A DNA stretch of 64,000 nucleotides from contig JADFFQ010000008.1 in the NCBI GenBank assembly GCA_022568135.1, forward strand, positions 24,399 through 88,398, given 5' to 3'. Made by a program: the position numbers and the translations under genes. The stretch comes from Planctomycetota bacterium. GTDB taxonomy: Bacteria > Planctomycetota > Phycisphaerae > Phycisphaerales > SM1A02. This document shows, piece by piece, positions 36,047 through 46,000 of this stretch (position 1 is its first letter; each line of letters begins with the position of its first letter). The notes under the pieces were generated by a model that was not told the origin of the DNA, did no database searches, and saw only the letters and a program-made list of their open reading frames with translations.

Positions 36047-37192
36047 ATGTCACCTCGGATGATCGTGCCCGTTGTGCTCCTGGCCCTGCCCGGGGTGGTG
36101 AGCGCCGCCTCGGTCGAATATGTCATCCACATCAGTGTGGACGGCCTGCGAGCAGACCTGCTTGAGACCCTGATCGAAACCGACACTACCGGCACCTTCG
36201 CCAACTTCAAACGTTTTCTCGACGAGGGCGCCACCACCTTCAACGCCCGCACCGACTTCACCCACACCAACACCCTTCCGAACCATACGAGCATGTTGAC
36301 CGGCCGGCCGGTCCTGCAACCCGCCGGTCAGCCCAACACCGTGCACCACGGCTACACCAGCAACACGCAGCCGTGCCCCGGCGACACGCTGCACAACCAG
36401 GGCAACCCCAACCTCGCCTACATCGCCAGCGTGTTCGACGTCGCCCACGACAATGGCTTGTGCACCGCCCAGTTCGCCAGCAAGAGCAAGTTTGTGATTT
36501 TCGAGCAGGGCTACAACGCCGCCAATGGTGCGCCGGACACGACCGGCCCCAATGACGGCCCTGACAAGATCGACACCTACGTCAACCTTTCCAGCGGCTC
36601 TCCGTCCAAGGCCGCGATCCTTCACGCCGCATTCATCGCCGACATGAGCACCAACCACTACAACTACAGCTTTGTGCACTACCGCGACCCCGACTCGGCG
36701 GGTCATGCCAGTGGTTGGGGCAGCGCCGCGTGGCGCAGTTCGGTCGCAGCCGTGGATGGGTACCTTGGAGGCATCTTCGACCTGATCGAGAACGACGGCC
36801 TGCTCGCCGGCCGCACCGCCGTTATCCTCTCCGCGGACCACGGCGGAACCGGATTCGGCCATGGCAATCCAGGCCTCCCCGCCAACTATACGATCCCCTT
36901 CTTTGTGTGGGGGTCGGGCATCACCGCCGCCGACCTGTACGCGCTGAACGCCACAACCCGCCTCGATCCCGGCACCGGTCGGACCGATTACAACTCCGTC
37001 CCGCAACCGATCCGTAATGGCGACGGCGGTAATCTCGCGCTCGATCTGCTCGGGCTGGGCTCGGTTGCCGGCTCAACGATCAACGCCGGGCAGGATCTTG
37101 CGGTTGGGCAGTGCCCACCCGACCTCGACGGCGACGGTCGCTGGCAGGATAGCGGACTCTTGAGAACATCGGCCTCGCCCAATTCTTCCTAG
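36047..37192 (+). CDS. Secreted alkaline phosphatase/nucleotide pyrophosphatase family protein, frayed C-terminus
   Basis: A 381-residue protein (start ATG 36047; 36017 is an alternative) with a signal peptide (MIVPVVLLALPGVVSAA). The fold is the alkaline phosphatase superfamily: metal site HISVDGLRADLL, nucleophile region THTNTLPNHTSMLTGR with Thr/Asn, HYRDPDSAGHASGW, and ADHGGTGFGHG. It probably hydrolyses phosphodiesters outside the cytoplasm. The last codons after CPPDLDGDG look out of frame: another frame continues ENIGLAQFFLDYL, the usual kind of dockerin ending, so a frameshift near 37140-37160 is likely. Confidence 0.82.
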   Translation: MSPRMIVPVVLLALPGVVSAASVEYVIHISVDGLRADLLETLIETDTTGTFANFKRFLDEGATTFNARTDFTHTNTLPNHTSMLTGRPVLQPAGQPNTVHHGYTSNTQPCPGDTLHNQGNPNLAYIASVFDVAHDNGLCTAQFASKSKFVIFEQGYNAANGAPDTTGPNDGPDKIDTYVNLSSGSPSKAAILHAAFIADMSTNHYNYSFVHYRDPDSAGHASGWGSAAWRSSVAAVDGYLGGIFDLIENDGLLAGRTAVILSADHGGTGFGHGNPGLPANYTIPFFVWGSGITAADLYALNATTRLDPGTGRTDYNSVPQPIRNGDGGNLALDLLGLGSVAGSTINAGQDLAVGQCPPDLDGDGRWQDSGLLRTSASPNSS

Positions 37193-37193
37193 A

Positions 37194-37784
37194 TTACTTG
37201 TCCCTCACCTCGATCAGCTCCACATCCACCGCAGATTCTTGATAAATTGTTACCTCGCTATATGAGCAAAGTAATAATGCTGCCGCGACGGTTATGAATT
37301 CGTATAGCAGCGTGATCCAGAGCGCGCTGTTACTAGAAAGCAACCAAACGAAAAGGACTAATGGAACGATTGCGCTTCTGAGAATTCGAGCGCGTTGACG
37401 CCGATTCCTCACTTCCGAGTGCTTATGCTCGCCTGAATGATATAGAGCCTTCTGTATAGCCTCGTGATATCCGCGGTGTACCTCTCCGAAAGTTTTTCCC
37501 CGAAAGGTGTCACCATATAACCAGCGAAGGAGCACTGGCCGCACTAGAGTTGAGGAAATGGTTGCGATTACCGACCGGCTTGCTGCGACGGTAAAGACTC
37601 CTACGACATACGAGACCGCCACGAAGGCGACCGATGCGATGAAGCCGTTCTGAAGTAGGGGTGATATCTGGGGATTAGTGGACCATTGCTGGGCACTACT
37701 CGGTAGTAACGCAAGTATCAGTATCAGCGTGACAATACCCGGAACGAGATTCTCAACATGGAGGATGAGTCCTTCCGCCTTCAT
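37194..37784 (-). CDS. Membrane protein of unknown function
   Basis: A 196-residue protein. ATG 37784 has GGAGGAG at ideal spacing and begins MKAEGLILHVENLVPGIVTLILILALL. Four hydrophobic segments flank a cytoplasmic loop rich in His, Arg and Lys (HRGYHEAIQKALYHSGEHKHSEVRNRRQRA). Base composition is clearly less GC-rich than its neighbours, which suggests separate acquisition. No family recognised. It converges with the phosphodiesterase gene. Confidence 0.7.
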   Translation of the reverse strand: MKAEGLILHVENLVPGIVTLILILALLPSSAQQWSTNPQISPLLQNGFIASVAFVAVSYVVGVFTVAASRSVIATISSTLVRPVLLRWLYGDTFRGKTFGEVHRGYHEAIQKALYHSGEHKHSEVRNRRQRARILRSAIVPLVLFVWLLSSNSALWITLLYEFITVAAALLLCSYSEVTIYQESAVDVELIEVRDK

Positions 37785-37949
37785 GATAGCTCCTCCACGC
37801 AGACTGCCGTCTAGTCTAGGCGCTGGGTGCGTCGCCGAGCCGCACGACCACGCGGGTAGCAAAGCGCTGTGGAATCGGCTGGAATATGAAGGGGGGCAAC
37901 TCCACCGCAGCTGAATCGCCAATGGGGGTCCCTACCCCCTTCGCGTGAC

Positions 37950-38009
37950 GGCACCGTGGGCATCTTCGACCTGCTGGCGCTGCTCGCCAACTGGGGGGCG
38001 TGTGCGTGA
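37950..38009 (+). pseudogene. Dockerin-like C-terminal remnant
   Basis: The frame reads GTVGIFDLLALLANWGACA and stops. This is the last repeat of a dockerin-type planctomycete protein without its body. The DNA after its stop (tgaacgttgcaagcg ... taagccgcggcaatcgc) resembles that after the stop of the FG-GAP gene at 35821, indicating a duplicated 3' end. Confidence 0.6.
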
Positions 38010-38049
38010 ACGTTGCAAGCGACACGATCTAAGCCGCGGCAATCGCATC

Positions 38050-39420
38050 TCAGGATCGCGCAGCCACTGCTTCCCGATGTACATCACGATCGACGTCGAC
38101 GACGTTCGCATTGCACACGTGAGTTGAGGCAAGAGGGCGCCGAATCGACTCAACGGAGATTCCCGCCCGCATCGTCAGCGTCAGCCCTGCCGCCTCCAGG
38201 TAGTTGGCGACCGAATGAAACTGGCCGGGTGCCCATGGCAGTTCTTCCAGCCGGTTTCTCATAATCGTGGTGTTTTCGCGCACCGCGATTACGGGGATTC
38301 CCTGCTCCAGCGCGGCAAGTGTCGGCAATCCAATGCATTTGTCCGGCTGGACAAGCACCGAAATGTTGGCCGCCGTGAGTACCGACGGGTGGCGCATCGC
38401 TTCTGCATCCATCACGAGACGCGGGCTTCGCTGAAGACCCTTCAATACGCAGTTGAAGAAGGTCGTGGAGACCATCTCCGCGGCCTTTCGCGGCTCGACG
38501 GTGCCGAAGTTCATGTTGGCCACCGCGGTCGATTCCATCATCGGGGCGTGGGCCGACGGCACGTTGAAGATCCCAGACACTGCATGCGTGAGCATCGCCT
38601 CCACACCGCCCCACGGGTTCACTACACATTCATCGACGCTCGTGAAATACTCCTTCTGCGTGTGATCCGGGAGATCGATCAGCGTGGCCAAAGCGATGGC
38701 GTCATACGTTCCGCGACGTTCTTCCAAGGCCTCCACCAGCGGCCCAAGGTTCTCAATGCGCCCGGCGGCCACACCGCTCTCCATAAAGCGCATCCGCATC
38801 TTCGGCGCATCATCGAGGATGATCACCTCCGGGCAGTCCAGCCCGTAGGTCGCCCGCGCGGCGTTGACGGCGTTGATCGTATCCTTGATGAACACTTCCT
38901 CTGGATGCTGCTCAATGACCACGAGAATTCGGTTGGACCGCACCGGCTGAAGGCCCACCGTGCCCATCATCAGGCGGGTCAGCACCGATCCCTCCGCATA
39001 TAGCCCGTTGGTGGGAAGTTCCGCGATGTCGGAGGCGTTGATGACGTTAGGATGCGTGATCAACCTGTCGCATGCCTGGGCCAGCAGTTGGGCAGCAGGT
39101 GTTGCATCACCGGCATGACCGCCCAGCGCCGCACCGATGCCCGTCGGCACGATCATCACCGCGTTGAATGTGGTCTGATCCTGAAGCACGCGTTTATGCA
39201 ACTCGAAAAGTTCGGGCATCGCGGGAAGACGCTCCTCATCTTCCGATGCGATGACCCCGAGCTCGCAACGACAGTTGCCTTCGCTCGAGTCGGCGAGGGC
39301 AAAGCGAACGGGGCTCGCGCCGTCCGGTGTCTGCGCCGTTGCAGCAGCCTTGAACCGATCAATCAGTCCCCCCTGTCCCAAGCGCACCGGGACATCAAAC
39401 TCCTGCTCGCGCAGCAGCAT
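38050..39420 (-). CDS. DUF3326 family protein
   Basis: A 456-residue soluble protein. The segment VMIVPTGIGAALGGHAGDATPAAQLLAQACDRLITHPNVINASDI is the DUF3326 signature, and NVPSAHAPMMES, NPWGGVEAMLTHA and VLVQPDKCIGLPTLAALEQGIPVIAV follow. The function is not known. ATG 39420 lies 26 bases inside the end of the decarboxylase gene, and an ATG at 39456 also exists; either way the genes overlap and are probably coupled. DUF3326 is familiar from cyanobacteria; its presence with a polyamine-type decarboxylase is unusual. Confidence 0.85.
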   Translation of the reverse strand: MLLREQEFDVPVRLGQGGLIDRFKAAATAQTPDGASPVRFALADSSEGNCRCELGVIASEDEERLPAMPELFELHKRVLQDQTTFNAVMIVPTGIGAALGGHAGDATPAAQLLAQACDRLITHPNVINASDIAELPTNGLYAEGSVLTRLMMGTVGLQPVRSNRILVVIEQHPEEVFIKDTINAVNAARATYGLDCPEVIILDDAPKMRMRFMESGVAAGRIENLGPLVEALEERRGTYDAIALATLIDLPDHTQKEYFTSVDECVVNPWGGVEAMLTHAVSGIFNVPSAHAPMMESTAVANMNFGTVEPRKAAEMVSTTFFNCVLKGLQRSPRLVMDAEAMRHPSVLTAANISVLVQPDKCIGLPTLAALEQGIPVIAVRENTTIMRNRLEELPWAPGQFHSVANYLEAAGLTLTMRAGISVESIRRPLASTHVCNANVVDVDRDVHREAVAARS

Positions 39421-40627
39421 GGGCTTCTCCTCCACAGCGCGCGAGGTAATCCTCATAGGTGAACTCGCGGATCAGTTCGAGTTCACCATCCTCGCGCTGA
39501 ATGTAAATGCTCGGCAGATTGATACCGTTGAACATGTTGGCCTTGACGAGACTGTACGCCCCGGCGTTCTCAAACGTGATGCGGGAGCCAATTTCCAGCG
39601 GCTCCTCGAACGCGTAGTCTCCAAAAACATCTCCGGCCAGGCAACTGCACCCCGCAAGGATGTACTTGTGAGGTCCATCATCTACGTGTCCTGCCACATC
39701 TGGCTCATACTGATATTCAAACACTTCCGGCAGATGATTCACCGTTGTGTCGAGGACAGCGACGGTCTTGCCTTCACTGTCGAACAGGTCGATCACCGAT
39801 GCGACAAGATAGCCAGCCGAGTTCACAATGCCGTCCCCCGGTTCCAAGAATACCTCAAGGCCATAATTCGTTGTCAGCAGTTCGATAGCTCGCCGAAGTG
39901 GTCCGAAATCGGTGTGCTTATCCCAGGTGTACCCTCCACCAAGGTTGATCCACTCCACCTGCTTTAGCAACGGTTCGAGCCGTGCACAAAGGCTCTCTAC
40001 CGTCTCGAGCAGTGGTGTCCAATCGATTGCCTCACAATTGTTGTGGAAATGAATGCCGCTAACTTCGCCCAACTCCCTATCTCCACGCTCGAGCATCTTG
40101 CCAACTTGATCGACAGTCACTCCCAAGTGGGAATGCTCACGACAAGGGTCATACCGTGAATCTGCCACAAACGACAACCGAGGGTTCAGTCGAAGGCCAA
40201 CCTTCACGCACCTACTAAGCTCCCGACTATGGGCCCGCAATTGACCGATCGAGTTGAATGACATCCGATCGACCAGCCGTCCCAGCGAACGGATCTGACT
40301 CCCCTTGAGACAGGGCGATGCAAAATGCACTTCACCGTTCTCCCCAACTATTTGGCGCGCAAGCCTGGCCTCAAAGACAGAGCTTGTCGCGAATCCATGC
40401 ACAACTGGTGCAACGGTATTCAGCACGGCCGTCAGCGAGCAGGCCTTGATCGAATAAAGGACGCGACAACAGCTGGCAGCGGTCAGTGTCTCAAGGAATC
40501 CCAGCTTGGCCAATAACTCCTTCTCGATATAGATAGCTGAAGGAGTGGTCACATCCCAACAGATCTGATTCGTGCTGGAGAGTCTTGTCATGGCGGAAGT
40601 CGTTGCCGGTGCGGGGTCGATCTTCAT
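39395..40627 (-). CDS. nspC: Carboxynorspermidine decarboxylase-like PLP enzyme
   Basis: A 410-residue fold-type III decarboxylase. The PLP lysine is Lys61 in VLYSIKAC; HGFATSSVFEARLAR, IHFHNNCEA, the phosphate-binding INLGGGYTWD and the catalytic-Cys block AGCSCLAGDVFGDY follow; the C-terminal FENAGAYSLVKANMFNGINLPSIY is NspC-typical. It would decarboxylate carboxynorspermidine or carboxyspermidine. No carboxynorspermidine dehydrogenase is near, so the true substrate is uncertain. ATG 40627 overlaps the stop of the membrane protein gene by one base (TGATG). Confidence 0.85.
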   Translation of the reverse strand: MKIDPAPATTSAMTRLSSTNQICWDVTTPSAIYIEKELLAKLGFLETLTAASCCRVLYSIKACSLTAVLNTVAPVVHGFATSSVFEARLARQIVGENGEVHFASPCLKGSQIRSLGRLVDRMSFNSIGQLRAHSRELSRCVKVGLRLNPRLSFVADSRYDPCREHSHLGVTVDQVGKMLERGDRELGEVSGIHFHNNCEAIDWTPLLETVESLCARLEPLLKQVEWINLGGGYTWDKHTDFGPLRRAIELLTTNYGLEVFLEPGDGIVNSAGYLVASVIDLFDSEGKTVAVLDTTVNHLPEVFEYQYEPDVAGHVDDGPHKYILAGCSCLAGDVFGDYAFEEPLEIGSRITFENAGAYSLVKANMFNGINLPSIYIQREDGELELIREFTYEDYLARCGGEAHAAARAGV

Positions 40628-41763
40628 CACCCCGCTCCGCCTGTGGCGCTCCGCATGCGATCGAAGATTCGCTCGAAACCAAACCCGGCTGCCATCGCCC
40701 AAACGATCATCAGGCAAATATCCCGTAAGGACGAGGAATCAAGTCTTGGAACTACAGCGCCCTCCAGCAATCCCCCACCAATAATCGCATATGACAGAAT
40801 GCCGGCGACCAAACCCAGCACCGCGCCGATCATAGTGCGCACCATCACCTGCCTGCCCTCGGTATCGCCAACCTCGATCGTCTCGGTCTTGTGCAGTTCG
40901 AGCAGAACCGCCGTAAGTGCTCCAGCGATACCTAGAAGTCCCCACAGCACAATCCTTCCGTCAGCCAAGCCGAACAGAACAGGGAGTAGTGCCATCGCGA
41001 GGAGAATAAGCACCGCCACAGCACAGAAGGGTATCAGGCTTCGCAGAAAGCCTCCGCCCCAAGCCCAGTTTGCCTGATAGTCGGCGACATGATGCAGCAA
41101 AAGGCGCAGCCTAGCACGAAGTGGTTCAGCGGCCATATCGCGCTTGATTGGATCGTCGAATTGCTCGCCATCCAGTCTCTTGATCGCGTCATTGATCTGT
41201 CCTTCCCAAATCGAGAACTGGTCGCGATCGTAGGGATACCTAGTGTCCTTCGCATACTCTTCAAGATCAGCGAGTGTTGATCTAGCTGTGGCCTGGAGCT
41301 CATCTATATTTAGATAATCCACAAGCATCTGATGGAGCGTCAAGACCTGATACTCTGTCCAACCGCGATGGCGAAGCCTTTGTAACCGGCGCACTTCCCT
41401 TAGGAGATACAGCTTGCTTACCCGGAAATCCTCGGGTCTTTCTTCTGGTTCCGTGAGACGTGGTACCACGCTGCGTGCTTCGCCGATCGACGCGCGCACT
41501 TCACTATAGTCCCGAAGACGTGCCCGATGGACGCGCGCCTCATGAGTGAGACAAAGATCCCAGAAAATCGCAAGCAGAGCAACCAAGAAGCCAAGATGTG
41601 CCCAATAGACAGAGAGCGTGGGCGGCTTTGGATACTGGAGATAAACAACCACCGCGACGAAGGACAGGCTCGCGAACAGCAGCAGTCGAATCAGCCAAAC
41701 CGTCCACGGAGGTGCCGGCGGATAAACGTCTAGGTATTTACGGCGACGCTGTCGTTGCGCCAT
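40627..41763 (-). CDS. Membrane protein heading the decarboxylase-DUF3326 operon
   Basis: A 378-residue protein. Two N-terminal helices (WTVWLIRLLLFASLSFVAVVVYL; WAHLGFLVALLAIFWDLCL) precede a long soluble helical domain (about 75-240, many Arg/Glu) and four C-terminal helices (including FCAVAVLILLAMALLPVLFGL and MIGAVLGLVAGILSYAIIGG). I recognise no family. The one-base overlap with the decarboxylase start shows it is the first gene of a three-gene transcript. It could sense or transport the enzyme's product, which is speculation. Confidence 0.75.
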   Translation of the reverse strand: MAQRQRRRKYLDVYPPAPPWTVWLIRLLLFASLSFVAVVVYLQYPKPPTLSVYWAHLGFLVALLAIFWDLCLTHEARVHRARLRDYSEVRASIGEARSVVPRLTEPEERPEDFRVSKLYLLREVRRLQRLRHRGWTEYQVLTLHQMLVDYLNIDELQATARSTLADLEEYAKDTRYPYDRDQFSIWEGQINDAIKRLDGEQFDDPIKRDMAAEPLRARLRLLLHHVADYQANWAWGGGFLRSLIPFCAVAVLILLAMALLPVLFGLADGRIVLWGLLGIAGALTAVLLELHKTETIEVGDTEGRQVMVRTMIGAVLGLVAGILSYAIIGGGLLEGAVVPRLDSSSLRDICLMIVWAMAAGFGFERIFDRMRSATGGAG

Positions 41764-41921
41764 TTTCAGGCCCCTGTGAGTGAGATTGGAGGCCTTAGGT
41801 AGCGGATGGGACGACGAACGAGCCTTCGCAGCGGTTGTATCATCTGTTTATGGAATCTCCGATCCGACGTGCTGTTGATGGAATCATTCTGACAGCGATG
41901 GGTAAACCTGACGCTGTTCAC

Positions 41922-42752
41922 CTAAGGGCTGTTCGTGAACCCAACAACATACACATCCCAATGATCCCGAATCTCGGCGTCCTGGCACGGAAGAATCGAG
42001 CAATCGACTGAGGCAGCCGTGACCTCAACTCTGCGATACACGCTCGGTCCGTGAAAGCCGCTCTCGAGGAGCCCGTCACACAGTTCTGCCGGCATCCACA
42101 TGCGCATGTCGTATACAAAAGCATCTGTTATGCGAGAACCGTCGGCAAAAACGAAGTGTATCCGGTTTAGGGCCTCGTTCGTCACCGCGTTGAACTCCGC
42201 CTGCTCCCAGATGCAGACAAAGTTGTCTTGTTTGATCCGATCCTCGCCGGTTCGTTGTGCCTCGGGGCCAGCGTAGATGTCGATGACGACCAGGCCACCC
42301 GAATTCAGTGATCCGCGGCAGTGGCTGAGGTATTGGATAAGTTGCGGACGCTTCTTGAGCAGGCAGATCGACGTGTTCGGAGCGAGGATAACATCCACAG
42401 AAGGCGTGCTGGCATCTAGTACATCCGCGTGAATCAGCTCTAGCCGACGAGCTTCCTCCGGAGTCATCTCGGACAAGCGTTGCTCGCGGCACCAGTGCAG
42501 CGCCTCGGCGTCAACATCTACGCCAACGGCCCGGGCCGAATCGCAACTGCGAATCCACTCACAGGAGATAGCGGCGGTTCCGCAGAAGTCCTCGCGGATC
42601 GTCTGGGGTGGCCTCCCGTTCATCTGCTCATACAACGCTGAGAAAAAGCGCACATCCGCGGCTGGGTTCTGCACCGCCTCAACGTACAGCCGGTACTTGT
42701 CCGCCCGTTGTGCTGCAGTCAGCTCGGTAGTTTTGAGGTAGTGGAGTCCCAT
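41922..42752 (-). CDS. Class I SAM-dependent methyltransferase
   Basis: A 276-residue protein. Its N-terminus (DKYRLYVEAVQNPAADVRFFSALYEQMNGRPPQTIREDFCGTAAISCEWIR) and the acidic SAM strand AVGVDVDAEALHWCREQR match a conserved methyltransferase family; VVIDIYAGPEAQR and the terminal HWDVYVVGF follow. The substrate is unknown. It precedes the three-gene operon on the same strand by 158 bases and is divergent from the helicase gene. Confidence 0.8.
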   Translation of the reverse strand: MGLHYLKTTELTAAQRADKYRLYVEAVQNPAADVRFFSALYEQMNGRPPQTIREDFCGTAAISCEWIRSCDSARAVGVDVDAEALHWCREQRLSEMTPEEARRLELIHADVLDASTPSVDVILAPNTSICLLKKRPQLIQYLSHCRGSLNSGGLVVIDIYAGPEAQRTGEDRIKQDNFVCIWEQAEFNAVTNEALNRIHFVFADGSRITDAFVYDMRMWMPAELCDGLLESGFHGPSVYRRVEVTAASVDCSILPCQDAEIRDHWDVYVVGFTNSP

Positions 42753-43048
42753 CGCCGGCCGGCATGTTAGCGGATCGCCCAGAGCGTTGCTTGCGACGAC
42801 AGCGGCACCGGTCGATTCGCAGCCGTAGTGATTGCTCTAGGTTGAGGGATAGTGGGGATGAGCGTGCTTCCTGACACCGAGAGCGGCGACGCCGGAGCAT
42901 CTACCCCCGTACTTCGAGTACGATGGTCGCATGGTGCCGGAGGATCAGTGAGCGCCCGGGCCGACTGGCGCCTCCCCTGCACTGGCGATCAGCACTAAGG
43001 AAACGCTGGGCATCAAGAATGTCACTTCGCTGCCAAAACTGGTGATGT

Positions 43049-46000
43049 ATGGGGATCACTGAGCTCAAACCCAACGACATCGTCACCGGCCCGCTGTTTC
43101 CGGAGCCGGTGAAGGTCATCGCCACTGTATCGATGGGCAGCTCCATCAAGCTCATCGGCGAAGGGATGACGACGGGCAAAGTTCACCAGCCAATCCTCAC
43201 CGCTGATCAGATTTCGCAGCTGGAGGTAGCCCCTGAGAAGGAGCCTTTCGACGGTGACGCCGGCAATTTTAGACTTGGTGTAGAAGCGCTCCGGCTCGGA
43301 TTGGCCTACGAGTACGATCCTTACTTCAGCCTTTCGATTGCACGTGTCGATCCCCTGCCCCACCAGCTTGAAGCAGTCTACGACCACTTCCTAAAGCTGC
43401 CCCGCATCCGCTTCCTGCTGGCCGACGACCCCGGCGCCGGCAAGACCATCATGGCCGGACTGCTCATCAAGGAGCTCAAGGTTCGCGGCCTGGTCCGGCG
43501 CGTGCTGATCGTGACCCCGGCGAACCTCTCCTTCCAGTGGCAGCGGGAACTCAAGGACAAGTTTCGAGAGAACTTTCAGATCATCCGCAGTGACCTGCTG
43601 CGGGCCACGTACGGCACGAATCCCTGGCAGGAAACCGACCAGGCCATCACCTCCATTTCCTGGGTCTCCCGCATCGAAGACGCCAAGGAAAGCCTCCTGC
43701 GCAGCCAATGGGATCTGATCATCGTCGACGAGGCCCACAAGATGAGCGCCTATGGCGAGGACAAGAAGACACTGGCCTATCAACTGGGGGAATCGCTGTC
43801 GGAGATGACCGATCATTTCCTCCTCATGACCGCGACCCCGCACAAGGGCGACCCGGAGAACTTCAGCCTCTTTCTCAGGCTGCTGGACAGGGACGTCTAC
43901 GGCGACGTTAAGAGCCTGGAAAAGGCGATGGAGCGACAGTCCGCCCCCTTCTACCTGCGCCGCGTGAAGGAAGCCATGGTGACCTTCCCCGATCCGGACA
44001 CGGGGGAATCCAAGAGCCTGTTTACAAGAAGGAATGTCCACACCGCCAGCTTCCAAATCGACGACGACGAACTCGACTTCTACGACAGCCTTACTCGCTA
44101 CGTGGAAGACCAATCCATCAAGGCCGCCCAGGACGATTCGGCGCGGGGCCGCGCGCTCGGTTTCACCATGGCCATGTTGCAGCGCCGCTTCGCGTCCAGC
44201 CTCTACGCGGTTCGGCGCACCTTGGAACGCATGAAAGCCAAGCGGGAGAAGATCCTCGAAGACCCCGAGGCGTACCGACAGGAACAGATCAGCAAGAGGG
44301 TTCCAGATGATTTCGACGAGCTGCCGGACGACGAGCAGCAGGAGATCCTTGCTGACCTGGAAGACGTCGTCGCCTCCATCAATCCTGAAGACCTGCGCGA
44401 GGAAATAATCGAGCTCGGGAAGCTGGTGGACCAGGCCCGCTCACTCGAAGTCCGTGAAGTCGAGACCAAGCTCAACAAGCTCAGGGACGTCATCACCGAG
44501 GAGGGCATCTTCAAAGACCCAAAGATGAAACTCCTGCTCTTCACTGAGCACAAGGACACCCTGGATTACCTAGCCGGTGACGGGCGGGATGGCCGGCCGC
44601 TGGGCAAGTTGCGCGAGTGGGGCCTGAACATCACCCAGATTCATGGCGGTATGAAAATCGGGGACCGGGACACCCCCGGCACCCGCATCTACGCAGAACG
44701 AGAGTTTCGGGAGGACAGTCAGGTGCTCGTAGCCACCGAAGCAGCCGGCGAGGGCATCAACCTGCAGTTCTGTTGGTACATGATCAACTACGACATCCCA
44801 TGGAATCCCAACCGTCTCGAGCAGCGCATGGGGCGCATCCATCGTTATGGCCAGGAGAAGGACTGCCTGATCATCAACTTCGTCAGTACCAACACCCGCG
44901 AGGGCCGTGTGCTGGAGAAGCTGTTCGACCGCATCCAACAGATCGAGCGCGATCTCGACCCAAACCGAACTGGAATGGTCTTCAACGTTCTGGGGGATGT
45001 CTTCCCAGCCAACCAGCTGGAGCGAATGTTGCGCGACATGTATGCCCGCAACCTGACCGAAGATGTCATCAAAGATCGGATCGTCACGCAAGTAGATACT
45101 GAACGGCTGAAGCGAATCACCGAATCCACCTTGGAAGGGTTGGCCAAGCGAGAATTGAACCTCTCGGTCATCGTGGGTAAGTCCGAAGAGGCCAAGGAGC
45201 GGCGCCTTGTGCCAGAGGTGATCGAGGACTTCTTTGTGCAGGCATCCCCCTTGGCAGGAATCTCCGCGAGGCCTGACAAAAAACAACAGCACGTTTACCG
45301 AGTGGGCCGTCTGCCCCGCATTCTTCTGCCGTACGGCGAGAAGCTCGAGCCACAGTTTGGGAAGTTGGGGCGCGAGTACAAGCAGATCGTATTCGACAAG
45401 GAACTACTTGCCACGGATCCAACGTTGGAATGGGTCACTCCCGGCCATCCGCTCTTTGAGAGCGTAAGGGCCATGGTCCAGGACAAGGTCCAGAGCGACC
45501 TCAAGCGGGGCGCCGTCTTCTACGACCTGCATCGCACCGAGCCTGCTCGGCTCGAGGTCTATTCCGCGGAGATCCGCGATGGCCGCGGCAACATCCTGCA
45601 CAAGCGCCTGTTCGTTGCCCAGATCGCGCAGGACGGCGTCGTCACGATTCGGCAGCCCACCGTTTTTCTGGACTTTTCCCTGGCGCCCAAGGGCACCGAG
45701 GTACCGGACGGCGGTGACATGCTGGGGAGGGACCGTGCGGAAACAGTTCTCTACGAGCAGGCACTGATGCCGCTGCTCGAAGACGAGCGGGCGCATCGCG
45801 AGAAGGAAGTGAGGATTATCTCCGAGCACATGGAGATCAGCCTCAACGCGATCATTGACCGGGCTCAACTCCAGTTTGCCGCGTTGCTAAACCAAAAGGA
45901 CTCCGGCTCACAGGAAGCAGGACTTGAAGGCCGCATGAAGATGCTGGAAGACAAGCTCGACGAGCTGAACAACCGCCTGGAGCAGCGGCGCGATGAGCTC

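Noticed and set aside
36050..37006. 318-codon minus frame across the phosphodiesterase gene
   Set aside because: It is a shadow of the plus-strand gene, which has a signal peptide and metal-site motifs.
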